This document shows, in pieces, positions 1 through 4,295 of a stretch of 5,249 nucleotides of DNA; within the stretch, counting starts at the first letter, position 1; each line of letters begins with the position of its first letter. The position numbers and the translations under genes are program-made. A model generated the notes under the pieces. The model made no database searches. It had not been told where the DNA came from and saw only the letters and a list, made by a program, of their open reading frames with translations. This DNA is from Verrucomicrobiota bacterium (GTDB taxonomy: Bacteria > Verrucomicrobiota > Verrucomicrobiia > Opitutales > Opitutaceae), in the NCBI GenBank assembly GCA_030916665.1, contig JAUPWC010000526.1:1-5249 (forward strand), written 5' to 3'.

Positions 1-159
1 CCAATCCTCAGCCAGAGCAGGCTCGCTCACGCGGGCCGATTCGAGCGGATCGTCGTCGAGAATCATAACCACCGCCCGACGGGCCGTTGGAAAGCGCAGC
101 GGCCGGAGCAAGCGCACCTGGCCCTGCTCATCAATAATGGCTTCGACGTTCTGGCTCAT
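1..159 (-). CDS. Small antitoxin-like protein, N-terminal part (3' end outside window)
   Basis: Reading leftward from an ATG at 157-159, the frame is open for 53 codons to the window edge, so the C-terminus is missing. The start reads MSQNVEAIIDEQGQVRLLRP, followed by a basic stretch and a short beta-like segment (AVVMILDDD). The visible part ends in VSEPALAEDW. From memory, short proteins with a 'xSEAALAEDW' tail after a small beta-rich N-terminus are common as the antitoxin partner of MazF/PemK-type RNA-cleaving toxins, with the toxin gene directly downstream. Here that would lie beyond position 1. The gene starts 43 bp after the hydroxyisourate hydrolase stop on the same strand. A GAGGGG sequence sits about 13 nt before the ATG, rather far for a ribosome binding site, and a GGGG/CCCC pair could fold over it. 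The antitoxin assignment is inference from motif memory, since neither the toxin nor the full protein can be seen. An unrelated short regulatory protein is the alternative. Confidence 0.55.
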   Translation of the reverse strand, partial: MSQNVEAIIDEQGQVRLLRPLRFPTARRAVVMILDDDPLESARVSEPALAEDW

Positions 160-202
160 GCGGGGACGATACCCCTCGCACGGATTTCGACAAGCCCGGG
201 TT

Positions 203-547
203 TCAGCTCCCGCGGTAGGTCTGGTAGGCCCAGGGGGTGACGAGCAGGGGGACGTGGTAGGTGGCCTTGGCGTCGGCGATGGCGAAGCGGACGGGGACGC
301 GGTCGAGGAAGGGACTGTCCTTGTGGTGCGTGACGAAGTAGTCCTTCACGAAGAAGAGCAGCTCGTAGGTGCCGACGGTCATGCCGACGGAGGCGAGCAG
401 GGGCTCGTCGGTGCGGCCGTCGAGGTTGGTGACGACGGCCTTCAGCTGGTGCGGTTTGCCGTCGAGGTTCCAGAGTTCGATGCGCATGCCGGCGGCGGGC
501 CGGCCGTTGGTGAGATCAAGGACGTGGGTGGTAAGTTTGCCGGGCAT
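203..547 (-). CDS. uraH: 5-hydroxyisourate hydrolase (transthyretin-like, HIUase)
   Basis: This enzyme hydrolyses 5-hydroxyisourate, the unstable product of urate oxidation, to OHCU on the way to allantoin. It works as a homotetramer of transthyretin fold, usually in the cytoplasm. The 114-residue length is typical of bacterial members. The N-terminal signature LTTHVLD (His8), the NLDGRTDEPLL segment (Arg45), ATYHVPLL (His98) and the C-terminal tetrapeptide YRGS (111-114) are all present. They correspond to the His/Arg/His/Ser active-site set known for this family and separate it from vertebrate transthyretin, which lacks YRGS. No signal peptide is seen. The ATG at 545-547 puts the conserved LTTHVLD at residue 5, as expected, although no clear Shine-Dalgarno sequence precedes it. 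A promoter-like sequence lies about 50 bp upstream. No urate oxidase, OHCU decarboxylase or xanthine dehydrogenase gene is in the window, so the enzyme appears separated from its pathway partners here. Confidence 0.95.
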   Translation of the reverse strand: MPGKLTTHVLDLTNGRPAAGMRIELWNLDGKPHQLKAVVTNLDGRTDEPLLASVGMTVGTYELLFFVKDYFVTHHKDSPFLDRVPVRFAIADAKATYHVPLLVTPWAYQTYRGS

Positions 548-563
548 GGGAGACAGTATGGTC

Positions 564-590
564 CACGGAAGACACGGAATACACAGAAAA
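564..590. repeat. Three degenerate 9-bp units (cacggaaga / cacggaata / cacagaaaa)
   Basis: Three consecutive 9-bp units on the plus strand share cac(g/a)gaa and fill 564-590, inside the leader of the hydroxyisourate hydrolase gene. Tracts of the type 'ccacggaaaacacagaatacacagaaa' are, from memory, dispersed intergenic repeats in several environmental bacteria, where they give spurious 'TEDTEYTEK' peptides. Their function is unknown to me. Related tracts occur at 1540-1566 and, more weakly, at 3648-3663. Confidence 0.6.
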
Positions 591-597
591 ATGGCGG

Positions 598-626
598 ATA
601 ATAGCGTGCGCTTTTAAGGCTCTGAA
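598..626 (-). promoter_or_regulatory. Predicted sigma70-type promoter of the hydroxyisourate hydrolase gene
   Basis: On the minus strand a TTCAGA hexamer (621-626; 4/6 to TTGACA) is followed after exactly 17 bp by TATTAT (598-603; 5/6 to TATAAT). This would start transcription near 591 and give a leader of roughly 44 nt before the ATG at 547. It is the most AT-rich part of the EamA-hydrolase gap. The call rests on hexamer match and spacing only. Sigma factor preferences in the presumed phylum are not well known to me. Confidence 0.4.
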
Positions 627-633
627 ACCGGCC

Positions 634-645
634 GAGTCCGGACTC
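634..645. repeat. 12-bp perfect palindrome at the EamA stop codon
   Basis: gagtccggactc is a perfect palindrome whose right end overlaps the TGA stop of the EamA gene (644-646 on the minus strand). A second inverted pair, gccgag (631-636) and ctcggc (653-658), can form an alternative wider stem over the same bases. No T-run follows on the minus strand, so a classical intrinsic terminator is not supported. Chance is possible in GC-rich DNA. Confidence 0.3.
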
Positions 646-1483
646 AACGCTTCTCGGCAAACCAGACGGCAGTGGTGAGGAGAACCAGACTGATGAAGAG
701 GCGCGGGATGTCGGCGTATTCGCCGAAGAAGAGGAGCGAGACGGCGACCATCAGCGGAATCTTGGCATTGTTCATCACCGCGAGCGTGCCGGTGCCGACC
801 TGCGTGGCGCCGAGATTCCAGAGGAAGAAGCCCACACCCGAAGCCAGGACGCCGAGGTAAACGAGCGTGAGGAGTTGCGTGGTGGTGAGGGTGAAGGTGG
901 CGAAGTCCACGCGGGCGAGGGCGACCGGCAAGGTGAGCAGGACGGCGCCGGCGTAGAGCAGGCCGAAGACCTCGCGGTCACGAAGGGCGGGGTGTTGCGC
1001 GCGGAGGCGCTTGTAGCCGACCTGGCCGGCGGCAAAGGCGAGGTTGGAAATCTGCACGAGGGCGAGACCCCAGAGCGTGGGTTGCACCGCCTGGCCCTTG
1101 AAGGCCACGACCACCGTGCCGCCCACGGCAAGCAGGGCGGCGGCGAGCGCGCGGACCCGGAACGTGCGGTCCTGGGCGTCGGCGAGCAGTGTGACAAAAA
1201 CGGGAGTCGTCAGCGTGAACAAGGCGACCTCATGCGCCTGGAGGTGGCGGAAGCTCTCGATGTAGCCCAGATACATCACCCCGAACTGCACGGCACCGAG
1301 CGCGGCCAGCGTGGCGATGAGCCGGGGAGTCAGGCCCTTGAAGCGCAGGAAGGGGAGAAACACCAACAGCGCCAGCCCGAGGCGAGCGGCGGCGACGAAA
1401 CTGCTCTCGAGCCCCGTGGTAAGACCCTTGGTCAGGCCCGGAGAAAAGGCCCAGAGAAGGGAGACGAGGACGAGGTGGAGCAT
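644..1483 (-). CDS. EamA / DMT-superfamily transporter
   Basis: This is an inner-membrane protein of the drug/metabolite transporter superfamily. Its members export or exchange amino acids, metabolites or drugs, but the substrate cannot be read from this sequence. The 279 residues match the usual 10-helix, two-EamA-repeat layout. Repeat 1 spans about residues 1-127, with helices near 3-20, 28-46, 55-75, 85-100 and 110-128. Repeat 2 spans about 135-277, with helices near 135-153, 172-190, 203-225, 232-253 and 261-276. The end of the fourth helix of each repeat has family-like loops: HEVALFTLTTPVFVTLLAD in the first and TGTLAVMNNAKIPLMVAVSL followed by FFGE in the second. The ATG at 1481-1483 places the first helix immediately at the N-terminus, as is usual. 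No Shine-Dalgarno sequence is visible. The gene lies 149 bp after the ABC permease and 96 bp before the hydrolase, so it is probably transcribed on its own. Confidence 0.9.
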   Translation of the reverse strand: MLHLVLVSLLWAFSPGLTKGLTTGLESSFVAAARLGLALLVFLPFLRFKGLTPRLIATLAALGAVQFGVMYLGYIESFRHLQAHEVALFTLTTPVFVTLLADAQDRTFRVRALAAALLAVGGTVVVAFKGQAVQPTLWGLALVQISNLAFAAGQVGYKRLRAQHPALRDREVFGLLYAGAVLLTLPVALARVDFATFTLTTTQLLTLVYLGVLASGVGFFLWNLGATQVGTGTLAVMNNAKIPLMVAVSLLFFGEYADIPRLFISLVLLTTAVWFAEKR

Positions 1484-1539
1484 GGCCGGGAAGGCAGAAT
1501 TAAGAAGGAGGAAGGAAGAAGCCGGAGGACGGGCCGGTG

Positions 1540-1566
1540 ATCCGTGTGCGCCTGTGAAATCCGTGG
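1540..1566. repeat. Degenerate cacgga-type tract upstream of the EamA gene
   Basis: Read on the minus strand this is ccacggattt, then cacaggcgca, then cacggat, giving three cac-(g/a)g units spaced 9 and 10 bp apart. It resembles the dispersed 'ccacggatttcacggattacacggat' family that I recall from intergenic DNA of Verrucomicrobiota and relatives, and it shares its theme with 564-590. The 149-bp gap between the permease and the EamA gene holds little else except the hairpin at 1619-1641. I found no convincing promoter there. Confidence 0.5.
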
Positions 1567-1618
1567 CTGAAACATTGGGGATTTTCGGCCCGCCTTCGCC
1601 CGGTGGGCTGCGGCGCGG

Positions 1619-1641
1619 CGGGTTTAGCGAGGCTAAACCCG
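1619..1641. repeat. Perfect 10-bp inverted repeat with 3-nt loop over the permease stop codon
   Basis: cgggtttagc (1619-1628) and gctaaacccg (1632-1641) are exact reverse complements around the loop gag. The right arm contains the TAG stop of the ABC permease (1633-1635 on the minus strand), so the last four codons are part of the stem. No T-tract follows on the minus strand, where the next bases are GC-rich, so it is not a canonical intrinsic terminator. It could stabilise the mRNA 3' end or be a member of a dispersed hairpin family. Confidence 0.6.
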
Positions 1642-3327
1642 GAAGATCGCGCCGAGTTTTTTACCGAGGAGGATGGTCATGCCGGCGATGGTGATGCCAA
1701 GGAAGGCCATGGCCCAGACGCCGAGGGCGGAGGCAATGAACTTGCCGTCGCCGAGGAGCTGGAAGAGCTCATAGATGGCCTTGGTGATCGGGTAATACAT
1801 CTGCTTCTGCGCGAGGATGAGCGAGTCGGACACCTCGAGCATGGCGAAGGAGAAGGCCAGCAGGCCGCCGGCGATGAGGTTGGCGATGATGAGCGGGAGC
1901 GTGATCTTGAAAACGGCCTTGAGCGGAGGGCAGCCGAGGTTTTGGGCGGCCTCCTCGAGCGTCTCGCTCGTCTGCTGGAAACCGGCCGCGGCGGAGCGCA
2001 CGACGTAGGGCAGGCGGCGGATCGAGTAGGCGATGATGAGCAAAATGGTGGGGTCGGCGACCGGGTTGATGAAGGAGAAGAATTTGCCGTCTTGGCTCAT
2101 GGCGAGATAGCCGAAGGCGAGCACGAGTCCCGGCACGGCGAGCGGCATCATGGCGAGAAAGTCCAGGATCTGCCGGCCGCGGATTTTCGAGCGCACGATC
2201 ACGTAGGCGAGGATGATGCCGAGCACGAGGTCGATGACCGTGGAGATGCTCGCGTATTTGAGACTGTTGGCGATGGCCGACACGGTGAGGTCGTGGCCGA
2301 GCGCGATGCGGAAGTTCTCCAGGTTGAAATTCTTCGGCAGCACGGAGGCATACCAGTCGTTGGAGAAGGCCACCATCACGACGCCGAGGTGGGGCAGGAT
2401 GGCGACAAAAGTCACGCCCGCGAAGAGCACGGTGCAGAACCAGGCGCGGGCGGGCGGCAGTTCCTTCGGGCCGCCCGAGGAGGTGGCCTTGGCCATCATG
2501 GCGTAGGCGTCGCGGCCGAAGAGGCCCTTGCCGATCGCGTAGAACGCGACGGAGCTGAACAGCATCACGGCAACGAGCGCGTAGGGGAAGGGGTTGCCGC
2601 CAATGTCCTTCAGGCCGTAGAAAATCTGCACCGAGGTCACGCGCGCGTAGTCGAAGATGAGCGGCACGCCGAGGTCGGTGAACGACCAGATGAAGACGAT
2701 GGTGCCGCCGGCGAAGAGGCCGGACTTGATCAGCGGCAGGGTGATCTTGAAAAACTTGCGCAGGCCGGTGCAGCCGAGATTTTCCGCAGCCTCCTCCATG
2801 GCCGGATCGACGTTGGCCAGCGCCGCGACGGCGTTGAGGTAGATGATCGGGTAGAGGCTGAACGCCGTGACGATGGCGATGCCGAGAAACTGGTTGGCCC
2901 CGAGCCAGTCGAAGGTCCAGCCCGGGGAGCAGATGCCGACCTTGATGAGCAGGGCGTTGAGCGCGCCGTATTGCCCGAGGATCTGCTTGATGCCGATGGC
3001 GCCGACGAAGGGCGGCAGGATCATCGGCACGAGGATCAGGGAGCCGAGAAAGCCCTTGAAGGGAAACAGAAAGCGGTCCGTGACAAAGGCCAGCGGCAGC
3101 GCGATGAGCAGCGCAAAGGTGGTGGTGGTGAGCGCCAGCAGGAAGGAATTGGCCAGGCCGCCGAGGTAGATCGGGTCGCCGAGCAGAGACCACAGGTAGG
3201 CGAAGGTGAGGCGTCCGTCGGCGTCAATGAAGCCGCCCTTGAGGATTTGCAGGATGGGCCAGAGGAAGAACGCGCCGAAAAAAACGAGCGTGAGGGCGAA
3301 GACGATCCGCGCGAAATTGGGCGACAT
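1633..3327 (-). CDS. Iron(III)-type ABC transporter permease, two fused domains
   Basis: This is the inner-membrane channel subunit of an ABC importer of the FbpB/SfuB/AfuB type, which normally carries ferric iron delivered by a periplasmic binding protein and is powered by an ATPase subunit. The 564 residues hold two homologous permease domains. Helices are visible near residues 7-28, 56-83, 94-117, 147-170, 201-224, 249-269, 295-321, 357-378, 388-410, 427-440, 478-500 and 532-555, consistent with 12. Each half has the EAA loop that docks on the ATPase. In the first half E179-A180-A181 is followed by G185 and L197-P198. In the second E459-A460-A461 is followed by G465 and L477-P478. The two are exactly 280 residues apart. 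The ATG at 3325-3327 begins just before helix 1, and no in-frame ATG, GTG or TTG is seen close upstream. No ATPase or binding-protein gene adjoins it in the window. Permeases for thiamine or 2-aminoethylphosphonate share this architecture, so the substrate is uncertain. Confidence 0.92.
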   Translation of the reverse strand: MSPNFARIVFALTLVFFGAFFLWPILQILKGGFIDADGRLTFAYLWSLLGDPIYLGGLANSFLLALTTTTFALLIALPLAFVTDRFLFPFKGFLGSLILVPMILPPFVGAIGIKQILGQYGALNALLIKVGICSPGWTFDWLGANQFLGIAIVTAFSLYPIIYLNAVAALANVDPAMEEAAENLGCTGLRKFFKITLPLIKSGLFAGGTIVFIWSFTDLGVPLIFDYARVTSVQIFYGLKDIGGNPFPYALVAVMLFSSVAFYAIGKGLFGRDAYAMMAKATSSGGPKELPPARAWFCTVLFAGVTFVAILPHLGVVMVAFSNDWYASVLPKNFNLENFRIALGHDLTVSAIANSLKYASISTVIDLVLGIILAYVIVRSKIRGRQILDFLAMMPLAVPGLVLAFGYLAMSQDGKFFSFINPVADPTILLIIAYSIRRLPYVVRSAAAGFQQTSETLEEAAQNLGCPPLKAVFKITLPLIIANLIAGGLLAFSFAMLEVSDSLILAQKQMYYPITKAIYELFQLLGDGKFIASALGVWAMAFLGITIAGMTILLGKKLGAIFRV

Positions 3328-3501
3328 GCACCCGAGGAGATGCCGGGCCGTGCGCGGGGAGACAAGTGCGAAGGCGGGTGGGGGGTAGGAGCGAACCTCT
3401 GGCAGCCCGTCGGGGGTTAGTTGGCGGCTTGTCCGATGCGCGGATCCTGCGGGCGCGCCTGCCGCGGCGAATGATCAATAGCTATCCAACTCACAAACCC
3501 C

Positions 3502-3583
3502 GTCATCCTGAACGAAGTGAAGGATCCACGACTATATCCGCTGGCGGTGGTGTTACTGGATCCTTCGCACGGCTCAGGATGAC
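3502..3583. repeat. Long imperfect inverted repeat of the 'HPERSEGS' dispersed family
   Basis: The left arm (3502-3527) starts gtcatcctga and ends aaggatcc. The right arm (3558-3583) is its inverted copy, starting ggatcctt and ending tcaggatgac. The arms agree at 21 of 26 positions, differing only in the central 8 bp, and are separated by a 30-bp spacer. Translation gives RHPERSEGS on one arm and FARLRMT on the other, peptides widely seen in spurious ORFs from many bacteria. This marks a dispersed, probably non-autonomous palindromic element. It lies between two genes on the same strand and could form a strong hairpin in the transcript. I see no obvious target-site duplication at its ends. 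Confidence 0.8.
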
Positions 3584-3647
3584 GCCAAGGGCTTTCAATG
3601 ATGATCCCATGCCGGAATGCTCCGGTAAGGTTCACGGTTTATCAGGG

Positions 3648-3663
3648 GACACAGAGAAAGGAG
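3648..3663. repeat. Short cacagaga-type element
   Basis: gacacagagaaaggag resembles the end of the 'acacagagacacagagaaagg' dispersed repeats and the cacagaaaa unit at 582-590. It is only 16 bp, so it may be a decayed remnant or chance. On the minus strand it supplies the pyrimidine-rich CTCCTTTCTCTG that follows the hairpin at 3664-3679. Confidence 0.3.
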
Positions 3664-3679
3664 GCGCGAGCACTCGCGC
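3664..3679 (-). terminator. Possible terminator of the 126-residue gene
   Basis: gcgcgag (3664-3670) and ctcgcgc (3673-3679) are exact inverted copies. In RNA they form a 7-bp stem with a 2-nt gap, or a 6-bp stem with a 4-nt loop. On the minus strand the stem lies 24 nt past the stop codon at 3704-3706 and is followed by CTCCTTTCTCTG, which is pyrimidine-rich but has only one TTT. Position and stem fit an intrinsic terminator, but the U-tract is weak. Confidence 0.42.
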
Positions 3680-3703
3680 TGCCCACCAGGTCAGATGCAG
3701 CCC

Positions 3704-4084
3704 TCACCGCGGGCGCTGCATCGAATCGGGATCTTCGCCGGCGCGGAGGGAAATGGTGGCGCCTTCGCGGCCGAGTTCCAGGCACTCGAAGAGGTTGCGC
3801 ACGCCCTGACCGAGCAGGTCGTGGCCGAGGGCATCGAGTTCGACCTGATCGACGAAGCGGCGGCCGAGCTGGGCGGCCTCGGTGCGCACCTTGTCGGCGA
3901 CGGTGCGGTTCGGGTTTTCGTCGCTGTCGTAGTAGGGATCGAGCAATTCGACGAGCTCGGCGGCTGTGGCCGCGGCGGCGGTGTTGCCCCGGCCATCGCG
4001 CTGGAGGTAGGTCACGAGCCGGCGGGCGACGCGGCCGGCGTGCGGCAGGTTGAGGGGGACGTCGAAGTAAGGGGCGGAATCCAC
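3704..4084 (-). CDS. Uncharacterised 126-residue protein downstream of ppk1
   Basis: I do not recognise this protein. The frame has strongly G/C-ending codons throughout, like its neighbours, which supports real coding. It starts at a GTG (4082-4084). The frame stays open upstream to a TGA at 4166-4168, but that stretch offers no ATG, GTG or TTG, only rarer start types such as ATT or CTG. No Shine-Dalgarno sequence is visible. The product is soluble, acidic and probably mainly helical. It has a Pro-rich start (VPLNLPHAG), an Arg-rich segment near residues 18-30, an Ala-rich helix near 35-48, the polar DPYYDSDENPNR near 49-60, and two further likely helices near 61-80 and 82-105. It shows no signal peptide, membrane segment, Cys/His cluster or known catalytic motif. 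It follows ppk1 by 211 bp on the same strand, which is too far to imply an operon, and a possible terminator lies just after it. A link with polyphosphate is speculation. Confidence 0.7.
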   Translation of the reverse strand: MDSAPYFDVPLNLPHAGRVARRLVTYLQRDGRGNTAAAATAAELVELLDPYYDSDENPNRTVADKVRTEAAQLGRRFVDQVELDALGHDLLGQGVRNLFECLELGREGATISLRAGEDPDSMQRPR

Positions 4085-4240
4085 GCGGAGACGGTTGCGG
4101 GAGGAGGGCGGGGAGCCAATCAGGAAAGCGTGGGAGTGCGTTGGACGGGTGTAGCCGCCCTTGAGTCAGCGAAAGCGTGGTCTTCTGCGCGCATCATCTA
4201 CCACGTTGTCGCTGCGCTCCAACGCGTATCGGTTGGAACC

Positions 4241-4278
4241 GGAGCCCGTGCGTTTCCGGGGCGAGGGCGCCCGGCTCC
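4241..4278. repeat. GC-rich nested stem-loop in the ppk1 downstream region
   Basis: ggagcc (4241-4246) pairs with ggctcc (4273-4278). Just inside the latter, gggcg (4259-4263) pairs with cgccc (4268-4272). The structure begins 18 nt past the ppk1 stop on the minus strand, where a transcription end or mRNA-stabilising structure would be expected. No T-run follows, so an intrinsic terminator is not well supported. The rest of the 211-bp gap (4085-4295) holds no gene or promoter that I can support. Confidence 0.3.
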
Positions 4279-4295
4279 ACCAGAATTGCGCCCGC

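Larger units (their letters stand above)
3328..3703. other. 376-bp gene-free interval between the 126-residue gene and the permease
   Basis: This stretch contains the long imperfect inverted repeat (3502-3583), a short cacagagaaagg element (3648-3663) and a GC hairpin (3664-3679). The part nearest the permease (3328-3500) holds no gene or clear promoter that I can support. Its only AT-rich patch is about 3470-3500. The short frames crossing it translate the repeat into low-complexity peptides and have no recognisable domain. Confidence 0.6.

Noticed and set aside
137..601. A 154-codon plus-strand frame over the hydrolase
   Set aside because: It mirrors the hydroxyisourate hydrolase codon by codon, and the sense strand has all catalytic motifs of that family. 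Its end (KTRNTQKN) is translation of the cacgga repeat.
875..1540. A 221-codon plus-strand frame opposite the EamA gene
   Set aside because: It shares the same codon register with the sense gene and the same explanation applies. The product is a charged, repetitive peptide.
1769..3193. A 474-codon minus-strand frame in another register within the permease, rich in Arg, His and Pro
   Set aside because: It is a typical GC-rich alternate-frame product. The permease in the other register explains the sequence fully.
1603..3420. A 605-codon open frame on the plus strand opposite the ABC permease, rich in Glu, Asp, His and Gly
   Set aside because: It is in exact codon register with the permease, so its stops would require TTA, CTA or TCA codons in the permease, which GC-rich genes avoid. 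Its composition is low-complexity with no domain, while the permease has helices and two EAA motifs.
3460..3540. Possible minus-strand promoter for the permease in the AT-richer patch (TATAGT and TTGGAT-like hexamers)
   Set aside because: No pair of hexamers has acceptable spacing, and one candidate lies in the loop of the inverted repeat. It is too weak to annotate.
3417..3635. A 72-codon minus-strand frame upstream of the permease, ending DPRIGQAAN
   Set aside because: Most of it translates the two arms of the dispersed inverted repeat (RHPEPCEGSS and SFRMT). The remaining end has no recognisable homology, and no ATPase or binding-protein remnant is visible.
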